Below, piece after piece: positions 8,973 through 18,077 of a stretch of DNA of 41,553 bases. The stretch lies in the NCBI GenBank assembly GCA_019690095.1, contig JADGGD010000011.1:1-41553 (forward strand). The letters are read 5' to 3'. The notes beneath the pieces are model-generated. The model did no database searches and was not told the origin of the DNA. It saw only the letters and a list, made by a program, of their open reading frames with translations. This DNA is from Chloroflexota bacterium. Lineage in GTDB: Bacteria; Chloroflexota; UBA6077; FW602-bin22; CADDYW01. Positions within the stretch are counted from its first letter, which is position 1; the number at the start of each line of letters is the position of its first letter. A program made the translations under genes and the position numbers.

Positions 8973-10001
8973 ATGAGCGGCACGACAATCCTATCGCTGG
9001 TAATCGCCCTGGTGGGCGGATGTTTGATCAGCCTCGTACTGACCCCCGTGGCCGGCTGGCTCGGCCGTCGGACCGGTCTTGTCGATCGCCCGCGGGCGGG
9101 CGAACTCCAGACGAGCGTCACCCCACGATCCGGCGGCTATGCGCTCGTGGCGGCATTCCTTCTGGCTGCGGGGATCAGCCTTGCCCTGGTCCCCCATCCG
9201 GCGGATGAATGGCTGCGCATCGTCGGCCTGATGGCTGGCATCGCCCTGGTGATCCCGATCGCCATCATCGATGACGCAGTCCGCCTGGGTCCCTTCCCTC
9301 AGCTCATCGGTCAGCTCGGGCTTGCGGCACTGGCGATGCTCTTCGGCCTGGTTATCTGGAATATCGCCAATCCGTTCGGGGGGCTCATTATCCTTCCCGG
9401 GATTATCGCGGTACCCTTTACCCTGTTCTGGATCGTTGGCATGATCAACACCATGAACTTCATTGATACGATGGACGGCCTGGCCGCGGGGGTAGCGGCG
9501 ATCGCCGGGTTCGTCCTGTTCGCGCGGTCAATTGCCCTCGGCCAGTATACGATCGCCGTCCTGCCGCTCGCTCTTACTGGGGCGTGCATCGGCTTCCTCC
9601 GCTACAATTTCAATCCGGCCCGCATCTTCATGGGAACGAGTGGATCAATGTTCCTGGGCTTCAGCCTCGCTATCCTTGCCCTGATCGGCGGCGCGAAGAT
9701 TGCCACCGCCGCCTTCGTCCTCGGACTGCCCATTATCGACACGGCACTGGTCATCATTCGGCGGAGCGCGCACCGTCGCTCGCCGTTCATCGGCGGTGAC
9801 GATGCCCATCTGCCGCATCGGCTCGTAGCGCGCGGTCTCTCTGCACGGCGCATCGCCCTGCTGATCTATGGCGTCTGCGCTGTGGGCGGCGTACTGGCCA
9901 TGACCCTCAACGGCATTCAGAAGCTGTGGGTACTGGCGCTCGTCGGAGTGATTGCAGTGGTGTTTGCGGCCCGCTATGTTATCGTGAGCCCAACCGAATG
10001 A
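8973..10001 (+). CDS. MraY/WecA-type undecaprenyl-phosphate sugar-1-phosphate transferase
   Basis: A 342-residue, very hydrophobic protein with about ten membrane helices. Polytopic sugar-phosphate transferase motifs are present: LIDRPRAGELQ-like start of the first loop (LVDRPRAGE), IAIIDDAVRLG (the aspartate pair for magnesium), NFIDTMDGLAAG, and the cytoplasmic GGDDAHLPHRL loop. Such enzymes load a sugar phosphate from a UDP-sugar onto undecaprenyl phosphate and start glycan assembly in the membrane. As last gene of the five-gene run it is likely to use the sugar made by the preceding enzymes. WecA-like transferases of cell-wall polymer pathways (TagO) are equally possible. Confidence 0.88.
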   Translation: MSGTTILSLVIALVGGCLISLVLTPVAGWLGRRTGLVDRPRAGELQTSVTPRSGGYALVAAFLLAAGISLALVPHPADEWLRIVGLMAGIALVIPIAIIDDAVRLGPFPQLIGQLGLAALAMLFGLVIWNIANPFGGLIILPGIIAVPFTLFWIVGMINTMNFIDTMDGLAAGVAAIAGFVLFARSIALGQYTIAVLPLALTGACIGFLRYNFNPARIFMGTSGSMFLGFSLAILALIGGAKIATAAFVLGLPIIDTALVIIRRSAHRRSPFIGGDDAHLPHRLVARGLSARRIALLIYGVCAVGGVLAMTLNGIQKLWVLALVGVIAVVFAARYVIVSPTE

Positions 10002-10050
10002 GCCGGCAATTCTCCTGGCGACCAGCGGCGGGTCCGGATAATCGTCACGG

Positions 10051-10080
10051 TTGACACGCATTCTTCTGCGTCGTCCGAAT
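10051..10080 (+). promoter_or_regulatory. Predicted promoter before the 10117 isomerase gene
   Basis: A consensus -35 TTGACA (10051-10056) is followed after 18 bases by CCGAAT (10075-10080), a weak -10. The gap of 115 bases after the glycan run supports separate transcription. Confidence 0.4.
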
Positions 10081-10116
10081 GCGGCAGAGCCGGCCTATTC
10101 GAAAAGGAGAGAAGGT

Positions 10117-10929
10117 ATGAAGATTGGCATGAGCACCCTCGGTTGCCCCGGGTGGACACTCGAGCGTGTCGCGGAGGCGGCGGCCGACTACGGCTATGAC
10201 GGTGTGGAACTCCGGCTTCTGGATGGAGAGATCATCACACCGGCCCTCCTGCGCGCCAACGAATCCCGGCTCCGGACGCTGTTTGGGAACGGTCGGCCAG
10301 CCCTGATTGGGTTAGGCACCTCCATTCGGCTGGCAGTTAACGACCCTGCAGAACGTGAAAGGAATCACCAGACCCTTCTCGAGTTCATCCGGCTGGCTCA
10401 CGAGATCGGGGTGCCGACCGTTCGTGTCTTTGGAGGCACCTTCTCGCCCGACGATGAAGCAGGCGCGATCCAGCGGGTTGCGGAGGGATTGCGCTCGTGT
10501 GCGACCGAGGCCGAACGAGCGGGAGTGACCGTCGCGCTCGAAACGCACGACGACTTCTCCCGGAGCGCACTGGTCGCTGCGGTCCTGGAACAGGTCCGCA
10601 GCTCGGCAGTTGGCGCTCTGTGGGACTGTCACCACCCCTTCCGCATGGGCGAAAGCGTAGCCCAGGTCTGGGCTCATCTGGCCAACCGACTGGTTCATGT
10701 CCACATCAAAGACGCCCGACGGCGCCCGGACGGCGGCTGGGATCTGGTTCTTCTGGGCGAAGGCGAGGTTCCCTGCCGGGAGATCGTTCGCGCGCTGGCC
10801 ATGCGGGGATTCGGGGGCTACGTGGTCGTGGAATGGGAGAAGAAGTGGCATCCCGAGATCGCTGAACCCGAGGTTGCTCTGCCCCAGCACATCGCCGTGC
10901 TCCGGCAGTGGATTGCTGATCTGGTCTAG
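10117..10929 (+). CDS. Sugar phosphate isomerase/epimerase (AP endonuclease 2-like TIM barrel)
   Basis: The 270-residue protein starts MKIGMSTLGCPGWTLE after a strong AAGGAGAGAAGG ribosome site. A longer reading from 10051 begins within the -35 element and is rejected. Metal-binding positions of the family are visible: E142 (ALETHDDF), D170 with H173 (LWDCHHPFR), H196 (VHVHIKDA) and E239 (VVVEWEKKWHP). The EWEKKWHP ending is seen in many sugar isomerase-like proteins annotated as IolE/TIM-barrel. It lies downstream of the glycan operon with its own promoter. The substrate is unknown. Confidence 0.85.
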   Translation: MKIGMSTLGCPGWTLERVAEAAADYGYDGVELRLLDGEIITPALLRANESRLRTLFGNGRPALIGLGTSIRLAVNDPAERERNHQTLLEFIRLAHEIGVPTVRVFGGTFSPDDEAGAIQRVAEGLRSCATEAERAGVTVALETHDDFSRSALVAAVLEQVRSSAVGALWDCHHPFRMGESVAQVWAHLANRLVHVHIKDARRRPDGGWDLVLLGEGEVPCREIVRALAMRGFGGYVVVEWEKKWHPEIAEPEVALPQHIAVLRQWIADLV

Positions 10930-11030
10930 CTAACCAATCGAAGCACCCTGCCCTTCAATCGGTCAGCACAGCGCGGCGCCCCCACCGCTATCTGCGGATA
11001 GCAATGCCCCTATGTGCTCGCGGAACTCCC

Positions 11031-12284
11031 TCATTCCAGTGCCAGCACATCGAGAATGCGGGCAACCAGCTCGCGGGCGGCGATGAACCGGTACGAGCAC
11101 TCGACACGCGCCGCGGCCGGGACACTGGAGGACATCACGGCCCGGGCGGCGTTCAGCAGAACCTCTTGCTGAATGGCGAGCCCGCGATGGATCATTGTCG
11201 GATCCCACATCGGGCGGCGGCTCGCCCACCAGAATTGACAGCTGTGAAGAGCACGGTCCATCTGCCCGCGGGCAACGCGCGCGAACTGCCGGCTTGCGTC
11301 GCCGTCGCATGCCGCCTCGGCGCGCCGCACGAGATCGAGCGCCAGATCAGCCAGCCTCCACTGGAGCTGGTGGAGGGGATTATCCGGATGCCTCCACAGG
11401 GGATAGGGGATGCCTGCCGCGAGCTCCTCGCCGGAGGTGCTCCATGACGAGGCTGCCGGCATCGCGTGCGGCTGGCGTGGAAAGGTATCCAGGAGCTGGC
11501 TGACCGTCACGCTGGCAATCTCGGGCCCGTTGTGCACATCCCTGTCGCCGGTCTCCGGGGGTGATGCCCTGGTAATGGCACGGAAGACGCCCTCCAGAAA
11601 CTTCTGCTCCCAGCCGCGGAGATGATGTCCGAATGTCTCCGCGTCCATGGCCGTCACGACATAGACACGTGCACGCTGACCGCGGAGATTGCGAAGGAAG
11701 GCCAGGAAGCTCGGAATGTCGAGGTCACCGAAGGCAATGCGGTTACTCAGCAGATCATCACGGAAGAAAACAGCCAGGTCGCCGGCCTCGGTGCTGATCG
11801 TCGGCACGTAATCCAGGGGCCAGTCGCCAGGGCAGGCGACACCGCTGACCAGGAGCCAGCGGTGACCAGTCTCGACAACCGGCACCGTGACATCCGCACT
11901 GAAGCACAGCTCCGGCGGAAAGAAACCGATCGGCCGAAACAACTCTCCGAATACCCGCCGATTCATCCGCTGGTTCAGGGTGATCTGACGGCGCATCTCG
12001 TCTGCGGGAATCAGCGGCAGGATCGCGTGGTACATCGCCGTCCCGGTCAGCTCGATCTGGCCGCGTTCGGCAAGCCGCCGCCATCCAGTAAGGATGTCAT
12101 CAGCCCGCCGCGAGAGAAGCTGCTCGGTCAGCGACCCGACGATGTTGAATGTCGCGCGAGCATCAGGGTTCTCGTCGAAGAGGCGAGTGAGCGGTCGATA
12201 GCATTCGTCGCAAATCCGATCCACGACCTCCGGAAGCTGGGTGGGGGGCTGATAGAAGTGAAAGACCGGCGCCCAGTAGATCAC
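11031..12284 (-). CDS. Glycoside hydrolase family 57 protein
   Basis: 417 residues from the GTG at 12282-12284, chosen because GAGGAG lies seven bases upstream; a GTG at 12299 would add five residues. Family 57 motifs are all present: HFYQPP at residue 9 (HQP-type), the ELTGTAMYHAILPLIP block, the nucleophile Glu125 in GFFPPELCFS, and the acid/base Asp214 in AMDAETFGHH. GH57 enzymes act on alpha-glucans (amylase, branching or transferase activity) using a seven-stranded barrel. No signal peptide is seen, so it is intracellular, perhaps handling glycogen. It stands alone, convergent with the 10117 gene. Confidence 0.9.
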   Translation of the reverse strand: MIYWAPVFHFYQPPTQLPEVVDRICDECYRPLTRLFDENPDARATFNIVGSLTEQLLSRRADDILTGWRRLAERGQIELTGTAMYHAILPLIPADEMRRQITLNQRMNRRVFGELFRPIGFFPPELCFSADVTVPVVETGHRWLLVSGVACPGDWPLDYVPTISTEAGDLAVFFRDDLLSNRIAFGDLDIPSFLAFLRNLRGQRARVYVVTAMDAETFGHHLRGWEQKFLEGVFRAITRASPPETGDRDVHNGPEIASVTVSQLLDTFPRQPHAMPAASSWSTSGEELAAGIPYPLWRHPDNPLHQLQWRLADLALDLVRRAEAACDGDASRQFARVARGQMDRALHSCQFWWASRRPMWDPTMIHRGLAIQQEVLLNAARAVMSSSVPAAARVECSYRFIAARELVARILDVLALE

Positions 12285-12378
12285 GGCGACACTCCTCACC
12301 TGATGCGGCCGAGCAAGGTACGTGCCAGCAGTCCGACCGGTCCATGTCGGGCGATCGCGGCTCTGACCCCGAGCCCCC

Positions 12379-12405
12379 TTGACGCCTGCCTGCCGGTGGT
12401 ATAAT
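12379..12405 (+). promoter_or_regulatory. Predicted promoter of nrtR
   Basis: TTGACG (12379-12384), a 15-base spacer and a perfect TATAAT (12400-12405). A TGG just before the -10 makes an extended -10, which would offset the short spacer. A ribosome site (AAAAGGAT) follows before the GTG at 12437. I did not find a convincing palindromic NrtR operator here. Confidence 0.6.
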
Positions 12406-12436
12406 TTAGCTACAGTGGAACCAAAAGGATCCGGCC

Positions 12437-13183
12437 GTGCTAACCGAACCTGCCGCTCCAGCAGACCGACGTGAGCTGATCCCTAACGCCGTCCTGGCGG
12501 TGGATGTCGTCGTCTTCACGGTGCGGCAAGCCCCCTTGAAGGAGGCGTTCCAGGTTCTACTCGTCAACCAGCGATCCGAGGACGGTATGACACGGTGGGC
12601 ATTGCCGGGTGTCCTGGTCAGGCCGACCGAGACGTTTGCTGAGGCGGCCCGGCGGGCCCTGCTGGAGAAAGCCGGTCTGGACGCGGCCACGTGGTACCTG
12701 GACCAGCTCGCCACATTCGGCGAGCCAACGCGAGACAGTCGCGGTCGCGTCGCCTCCATTGCACACATCGCGGTCGTGCGGAGCGATGATCTCATCCTGC
12801 GCCCCGGGGCGGACGTGAAGGCAACGGAATGGTGCCCGGTCAGCCGCGTCGAAGAACGCGTGCTTGCCTTCGATCACGCCGAGATGATCCGCGTCGGCGT
12901 CCAGCGGATCCGGAGCAAGCTCCGCTATTCGTGGGTCGCTTTCCAGCTCCTTGACCCAGAGTTCACGATCCCCCAGCTGCGCGCAGTCTATGCGGCGATT
13001 CTTGACCCGAGCCTGGAACGTCTATCAACAGGCAATTTCAAAAAGGCGATGCGTCCCCTCTTCGAGAGTGGCGTTCTCCAGAATATCGGGCGCGCGTCGA
13101 CAGGTCGCCGAGGACGCCCCCGCGACCTGTATCGCTTCGTGGGCCCGGTCACCGGGACGCGCGAGCGCGAGCTTCCATGGTAG
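12437..13183 (+). CDS. nrtR: NrtR-type Nudix-domain transcriptional regulator of NAD synthesis
   Basis: 248 residues: an N-terminal Nudix-like domain (about 15-150) and a C-terminal winged helix (about 160-235) with the FTIPQLRAVYAAIL start and a basic GRRGRPRDLYRF end typical of NrtR. The Nudix box is degenerate: the first Gly is replaced by Val and the usual REUxEE reads RALLEK, losing two of the catalytic acids. NrtR proteins sense ADP-ribose through this inactive domain and repress NAD biosynthesis genes. Here the nadABC genes follow directly, 83 bases downstream, which strongly supports the assignment. Start is GTG with a good ribosome site. Confidence 0.88.
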   Translation: MLTEPAAPADRRELIPNAVLAVDVVVFTVRQAPLKEAFQVLLVNQRSEDGMTRWALPGVLVRPTETFAEAARRALLEKAGLDAATWYLDQLATFGEPTRDSRGRVASIAHIAVVRSDDLILRPGADVKATEWCPVSRVEERVLAFDHAEMIRVGVQRIRSKLRYSWVAFQLLDPEFTIPQLRAVYAAILDPSLERLSTGNFKKAMRPLFESGVLQNIGRASTGRRGRPRDLYRFVGPVTGTRERELPW

Positions 13184-13232
13184 CCGTATATTCTGACAGC
13201 CATCCGACAGGGTATCCCCGGCAGTAAATGGC

Positions 13233-13252
13233 GCGTCCAGAGCCATGGACGC
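13233..13252 (+). promoter_or_regulatory. Inverted repeat just upstream of the nadA ribosome site
   Basis: GCGTCC (13233-13238) and GGACGC (13247-13252) form a six-base inverted repeat with an eight-base centre, ending four bases before the GGAGGAG ribosome site. It could be an operator half-site pair or an RNA hairpin controlling nadA. The link to NrtR is speculative. Confidence 0.25.
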
Positions 13253-13266
13253 GGTGGAGGAGTGAT

Positions 13267-14247
13267 ATGGTGTCGGCACCCAATCCGGTCGTGGCGGGAG
13301 AGGCGACGGAGGCCCTGATCGCCGAGATCCGCCGCCTGCGCGATGAGCGGCACGCGGTTATTCTCGCCCACAACTACCAGATCGGCCCGATCCAGGATCT
13401 CGCCGACTTCGTCGGCGACTCGCTCGGGCTAGCGCGGGCCGCGGCCCGAACGGATGCGCCGGTGATCGTCATGTGCGGCGTCTACTTCATGGCCGAGACG
13501 GCGAAGATCCTGAACCCCGAGCGAACGGTTCTCATCCCCGATACACGCGCCGGCTGTTCGCTTGCCGACTCGATTACCGTCGAACAACTCCGCGCCTGGA
13601 AGAAGGAGCATCCGGGCGCAGTGGTGGTGAGCTACGTCAATACCACCGCCGAGGTAAAGGCAGAGTCAGATATCTGTGTGACCTCGGGAAATGCGGAAGC
13701 CGTGATCCGCTCTATTCCAGAGGACCGCGAGATTCTTTTCCTGCCGGATGTATTCCTCGGTTCTTATCTTGAACGGGTGACCGGCCGACGCATGCACATC
13801 TGGATGGGAGAGTGTCACGTGCACGCGGGCATCCGTCCGGAGCGGATCGAGGCGATTCGCGCGCGTTATCCCGATTCGGATCTCCTCGTGCATCCTGAGT
13901 GCGGGTGCGCGAGCCGCTATCTCTGGGAACAGAGTGCCTGCTCACGTCCCGATGCGCATACCCACGTCCTCTCGACAGAGGGGATGCTCCGCCACGCCCG
14001 CCAGTCCAATCGGGGAACGTTCATCATCGCCACCGAGACTGGCCTCCTCCACCGTCTGCGTAAGGAAATGCCGGAGAAGCAGTTCGTAGCGGCCGATGAG
14101 GGGGCCGTGTGCCAGTTCATGAAGATGATCACCTTGCCGAAGCTCCGGGACTGCCTTCGGGATATGGCGCCGGAGGTGATCGTGCCTCCAGAGATTCTCG
14201 AACGCGCTCGCACGGCGGTGGATCGAATGCTGGCGGTTGCACCGTGA
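13267..14247 (+). CDS. nadA: Quinolinate synthase (4Fe-4S)
   Basis: NadA condenses iminoaspartate with dihydroxyacetone phosphate to quinolinate. The 326-residue protein has the family's VILAHNYQ opening, the CGVYFMAETAKIL block and the three iron-sulfur cysteines at the expected spacing: C97 (AGCSLAD), C183 (GECHVH) and C282 (AVCQFM). An HPECGC segment is also present. The ATG at 13267 was chosen over 13228 because GGAGGAG precedes it by six bases. Its stop overlaps the nadB start as GTGA, so the two are coupled. Confidence 0.95.
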   Translation: MVSAPNPVVAGEATEALIAEIRRLRDERHAVILAHNYQIGPIQDLADFVGDSLGLARAAARTDAPVIVMCGVYFMAETAKILNPERTVLIPDTRAGCSLADSITVEQLRAWKKEHPGAVVVSYVNTTAEVKAESDICVTSGNAEAVIRSIPEDREILFLPDVFLGSYLERVTGRRMHIWMGECHVHAGIRPERIEAIRARYPDSDLLVHPECGCASRYLWEQSACSRPDAHTHVLSTEGMLRHARQSNRGTFIIATETGLLHRLRKEMPEKQFVAADEGAVCQFMKMITLPKLRDCLRDMAPEVIVPPEILERARTAVDRMLAVAP

Positions 14248-15869
14248 CGCGCTACGACCTCATCGTGGTGGGAAGCGGGCTGGCTGGTCTTTACGCAACG
14301 CTTCTCGCATCCCAGCGCGGGGCCCGCATCCTTCTCCTGACCAAGGAGCGGCTTGAGGACTGCAATACTGCCTATGCCCAGGGGGGGATCGCCGCGGCTC
14401 TCGCCGCGAGCGACTCGCCGGCCCTGCACTACCGCGATACGATCGCTGCAGGCGCGGGCCTCTGCGATCCATCTGCGGTGCGCATCCTGGTCGAGGAAGG
14501 CCCGGCACGCGTACGTGAGCTGATCAACCTTGGTGTCCCATTCGACCGGACCAACGGAGGACTTGCTTTTGGTCGAGAGGGCGCCCATAGTGCCCCGCGC
14601 ATCCTCCATGCGGGTGGCGACGCGACTGGCGCGAACATCGAGCGCACGGTCGTAGCCCGGGTGCGCTGCGCCCCGGGAGTGACGATCCGTGAAAATCACT
14701 TCGTGAATGGTCTGGTCGCGGAAAATGGCCGGGTCACTGGCCTGACCGCCCTGGACGAGACGAGTGGTATAGAACACCAATTCGAGGCACCGGTGGTCAT
14801 CCTGGCGACCGGAGGGGCCGGCCAGCTTTTCTCTCACACCACCAACCCAACTGTAGCCACTGGCGACGGCATCGCCCTCGCCTTTCGAGTGGGCGCTCGG
14901 ATTACCGACATCGAGTTCATTCAGTTCCACCCGACAGCCCTGGCTATCCCTGGCGCGCCGCGCTTCCTTATTTCCGAGGCAGTCCGCGGGGAAGGGGCGG
15001 TGCTCATTAACGAGGCGGGCGAGCGGTTCATGGCGCGGTACGATGAGCGACTGGAACTTGCACCCCGTGATGTCGTCGCGCGGGCAATCGCATCCGAGAT
15101 GCGCGCGAGTGGGTCTTCCCACGTCTACCTCGACGCGTCCGGGCTCGGCTCTGAGCGGGCGCGCAAGCGCTTTCCGACGATCGCCCGTGTCTGCGCGGAG
15201 TACGGCATCGATATTGGGCGCGATCCGATCCCAGTGGCACCAGCCGCTCACTACCTGATGGGCGGTATCCGCACAAGCACCTGGGGTGAAACATCCATTC
15301 CCGGCCTCTTTGCCTGCGGGGAATGTGCCTGCACGGGCGTCCACGGGGCCAACCGCCTGGCCAGCAACTCTCTGCTCGAGACGATCGTCTTTGCCAGCCG
15401 GGTCATTCGGTACATCTTCGAGGACCCGCGTGAGCAGCCGGCCGATCCAGTCGCGGATGCGGCGGAAGACGAGGTAACCCTGCCCGATCTTTCAGTTGAG
15501 GTTCCGCCCCCGGAGTCCGCGACGGCGCCTCCCCGCTCGGTGGACACACTCCGCGACCTTGCCTGGTCGCTGATTGGGCTCGTTCGGCAGGCAGATGGGC
15601 TTCGCCGCCTCGAGCAGATCACCAGCGCATGGATGGCCAGTGCGCCGCGCCCGACAAGCCGGGCGCAGTACGAGCTCGACAATCTGACGCTGCTCGCCCG
15701 GCTGATTGCGGTCGCCGCCCTCCTGCGTGAGGAGAGCCGTGGGGCGCACTATCGGTCCGACTTCCCCCGCACGCGGCCGGAGTGGCGGCGACACATCAAC
15801 CTGTATTCCAGACTCACTCACGGAGTTCCCTATGGACCTCCCGCCAACGCTTCCTGCGGACACGGTTGA
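14244..15869 (+). CDS. nadB: L-aspartate oxidase
   Basis: 541 residues, the usual size. NadB is an FAD enzyme that oxidises L-aspartate to iminoaspartate for NadA. Visible: the dinucleotide-binding VVGSGLAGLYA at the N-terminus, NTAYAQGGIAAAL, GREGAHSAPRILHAGGDATG, IEFIQFHPTAL, and the flavin-contacting CTGVHGANRLASNSLLE, followed by a helical C-terminal domain. The GTG start overlaps the nadA stop by GTGA; the longer reading from 14109 lies inside nadA. The 3' end overlaps nadC by 38 bases in another frame, an unusually long coupling overlap. Confidence 0.95.
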   Translation: MTRYDLIVVGSGLAGLYATLLASQRGARILLLTKERLEDCNTAYAQGGIAAALAASDSPALHYRDTIAAGAGLCDPSAVRILVEEGPARVRELINLGVPFDRTNGGLAFGREGAHSAPRILHAGGDATGANIERTVVARVRCAPGVTIRENHFVNGLVAENGRVTGLTALDETSGIEHQFEAPVVILATGGAGQLFSHTTNPTVATGDGIALAFRVGARITDIEFIQFHPTALAIPGAPRFLISEAVRGEGAVLINEAGERFMARYDERLELAPRDVVARAIASEMRASGSSHVYLDASGLGSERARKRFPTIARVCAEYGIDIGRDPIPVAPAAHYLMGGIRTSTWGETSIPGLFACGECACTGVHGANRLASNSLLETIVFASRVIRYIFEDPREQPADPVADAAEDEVTLPDLSVEVPPPESATAPPRSVDTLRDLAWSLIGLVRQADGLRRLEQITSAWMASAPRPTSRAQYELDNLTLLARLIAVAALLREESRGAHYRSDFPRTRPEWRRHINLYSRLTHGVPYGPPANASCGHG

Positions 15870-16695
15870 CCGCATCGTTGCCCAGGCGATCGCCGAGGAC
15901 GTTCCCTGGGGCGATATCACGACTGACAGCCTGATTCCGCCCAATCAAGAGGGCATTGCGCGGATCGAAGCGCGGGCGGAGGGCGTGCTGGCGGGCCTGC
16001 CGGTCGCACGTGCTGTATTCGCACGCATCGATCCCGCAATCCAGTTTGACCCGATCTGTCATGATGGATCACCGATCGAGCCCGGACAGGTCGTCGCCCG
16101 GCTGAGCGGCCCACTCCGCGGCCTCCTCCGCGGCGAGCGCGTGGCACTGAACTTTCTCCAGCATCTGAGCGGAATCGCCACAACCACCCAGCAGTACGTT
16201 CGAGCTGTCGCAGGCACACGCGCCCGGATTGTTGATACGCGCAAGACCACGCCGGGGCTTCGTCTCCTGGAGAAGTATGCCGTGCGCGTGGGCGGTGGGC
16301 AGAATCATCGCTTCTCGCTCAGCGATGCGGTCCTGGTGAAAGACAATCATCTGGCGGCGCTCCGCCTGCGCGGCATGGATGTGGCCGCGGCACTTCGCGA
16401 TCTGCGACGGCGCCTTCCCCATACCGTGGTCATCGAAGTCGAAGCGGCAACCCTCGAGGAGGTTCGCGCAGCCCTGGAGGGCGAACCGGATGCTATCCTG
16501 CTGGACAACATGCCTGTTGAGATGCTCGCCGAGGCCGTTCGTCTCATCGGCGGACGCGCGCTGACCGAGGCGTCGGGAGGAATAAACCTGCAAACAGTCC
16601 GAGCCGTTGCCGAGACCGGTGTGGATGTGATCTCGGTTGGCGCCCTGACCCATTCGGTCCGGGCACTTGACCTGGCTCTGGAGGTCGACCTGTAA
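15832..16695 (+). CDS. nadC: Nicotinate-nucleotide pyrophosphorylase (carboxylating)
   Basis: NadC converts quinolinate and PRPP to nicotinate mononucleotide, completing the de novo NAD branch begun by nadB and nadA. The 287-residue protein shows ALNFLQHLSGIAT, the substrate-binding DTRKTTPGLR, GGGQNHRFSLSDAVLVKDNH, the EVEAATLEE block, LLDNMP and the final EASGGINLQT plus GVDVISVGALTHS. The ATG at 15832 begins inside the end of nadB. Family members usually start near this point, and the longer reading from 15706 lies within nadB. Confidence 0.95.
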   Translation: MDLPPTLPADTVDRIVAQAIAEDVPWGDITTDSLIPPNQEGIARIEARAEGVLAGLPVARAVFARIDPAIQFDPICHDGSPIEPGQVVARLSGPLRGLLRGERVALNFLQHLSGIATTTQQYVRAVAGTRARIVDTRKTTPGLRLLEKYAVRVGGGQNHRFSLSDAVLVKDNHLAALRLRGMDVAAALRDLRRRLPHTVVIEVEAATLEEVRAALEGEPDAILLDNMPVEMLAEAVRLIGGRALTEASGGINLQTVRAVAETGVDVISVGALTHSVRALDLALEVDL

Positions 16696-16772
16696 CAACC
16701 ACTAACGCCCGGACACCTCCCGCCGCGCCGGCCGTGTGGAGACCGGGCCGCAGGCGCTGAAAAGGGAAGCTG

Positions 16773-18077
16773 ATGCGTGCAGTTGATATTATCGCAGCCA
16801 AGCGGGACGGGCACGCGCATTCACCCGCGGAAATTGCCTGGCTCATTCGGGGATGCGTCAGCGGAGAGATCCCAGACTACCAGCTATCAGCCTGGCTGAT
16901 GGCAGCCTACCTGCGCGGCCTCGATCGCTCTGAAACCGCCGCTCTCACCCGCGCTATGGCAGAATCCGGCCGCGTGCTCGACCTCGGCGATCTGGCTAGC
17001 AGTGCGGTGGATAAACACAGCTCCGGCGGGGTGGGAGACAAAACAACCCTCGTGGCAACACCGATCGCCGCGGCTGCCGGAGTGATCGTCCCGAAGATGT
17101 CCGGACGCGGGCTCGGATTCACCGGGGGAACACTCGACAAGCTAGAGGCGATCCCCGGTCTGCGCGTCGACCTTGGGGTCGATCGCATCCTCGCCCAGGC
17201 GCGCGAAGTCGGGCTGGTGATCGCAAGCCAGACGGCTGATCTGGCGCCTGCCGACGGCAAGCTGTACGCCCTGCGCGACGTCACGGCGACGGTGGACTCC
17301 CTGCCGCTTATCGTCAGCTCGATCCTGAGCAAGAAGCTCGCCGGGGGAGCACCAGCCTTCGTCCTTGATGTGAAGGCAGGACACGGCGCGTTCATGCCAA
17401 CCCTCGCCCGTGCGCGCGAGCTCGCACAGCTGCTCGTTGATATCGGAACGGAATGCGGCCGACGGGTGGTCGCGATCATCTCGGCAATGGATCAGCCACT
17501 CGGCTGGGCCGTGGGGAATGCCGTCGAAGTGCGGGAGGCGATCGAGACCCTCCGGGGTGGGGGACCTGCCGATCTACGGGACCTTGCCATCACCCTCGCG
17601 GGCGAGATGCTCCAGCTTGCCGGTCGCGCCCGCAGTGTTGCGGAGGCAGAGCAGGCGGCGCGCGATGCACTGTTCAGTGGGCGCGCGCTAGAGCGCCTGG
17701 GTGCCATGATTCGGGCCCAGGGCGGGGATGAGCGCGTCCTTGACGAGCCCGACCGTTTGCCGACCGCGCCGGTCCAGGAAGTCGTCCGATCGGACCGGAA
17801 TGGTTTCATCGCCGAGCTGGACGCTCGTCAGGTTGGTATGACCGTGACGGCGCTCGGGGCAGGTCGCGAGCGGAAAGGCGACCCGGTCGACCACCGAATC
17901 GGCGTCGTTTTCCACCACAAGGTTGGGGACCGGGTGGATACAGGCGATCCCCTCTTTACTCTGCATCTGGCCGATCCAGCGCAGGTCGCTGTTGCGCGCG
18001 AGCGGCTGCTGGCTGCTTACCGCTGGTCAAGCGAGCCAGTGCCGTATCCCGCAGTCGTGCTCGATCGAATCGGCTGA
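16773..18077 (+). CDS. Pyrimidine-nucleoside (thymidine) phosphorylase
   Basis: 434 residues, full length. The enzyme splits thymidine or uridine with phosphate into base and (deoxy)ribose 1-phosphate. Signature features are MRAVDIIAAKRDG at the start, the phosphate-binding KHSSGGVGDKTTL at about residue 82, MSGRGLGFTGGTLDKLEAIPG, and the C-terminal alpha/beta domain with DHRIGVVFHHKVGDRV. The deoA and pdp branches cannot be separated with confidence. An AAAAGGGAAG ribosome site precedes the ATG. It follows nadC by 77 bases and may be read with the NAD genes. Confidence 0.93.
   Translation: MRAVDIIAAKRDGHAHSPAEIAWLIRGCVSGEIPDYQLSAWLMAAYLRGLDRSETAALTRAMAESGRVLDLGDLASSAVDKHSSGGVGDKTTLVATPIAAAAGVIVPKMSGRGLGFTGGTLDKLEAIPGLRVDLGVDRILAQAREVGLVIASQTADLAPADGKLYALRDVTATVDSLPLIVSSILSKKLAGGAPAFVLDVKAGHGAFMPTLARARELAQLLVDIGTECGRRVVAIISAMDQPLGWAVGNAVEVREAIETLRGGGPADLRDLAITLAGEMLQLAGRARSVAEAEQAARDALFSGRALERLGAMIRAQGGDERVLDEPDRLPTAPVQEVVRSDRNGFIAELDARQVGMTVTALGAGRERKGDPVDHRIGVVFHHKVGDRVDTGDPLFTLHLADPAQVAVARERLLAAYRWSSEPVPYPAVVLDRIG

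Noticed and set aside
13917-15344. A 475-codon open frame on the minus strand
   Set aside because: It runs antisense to nadA and nadB, both certain genes, and shows no family motif.
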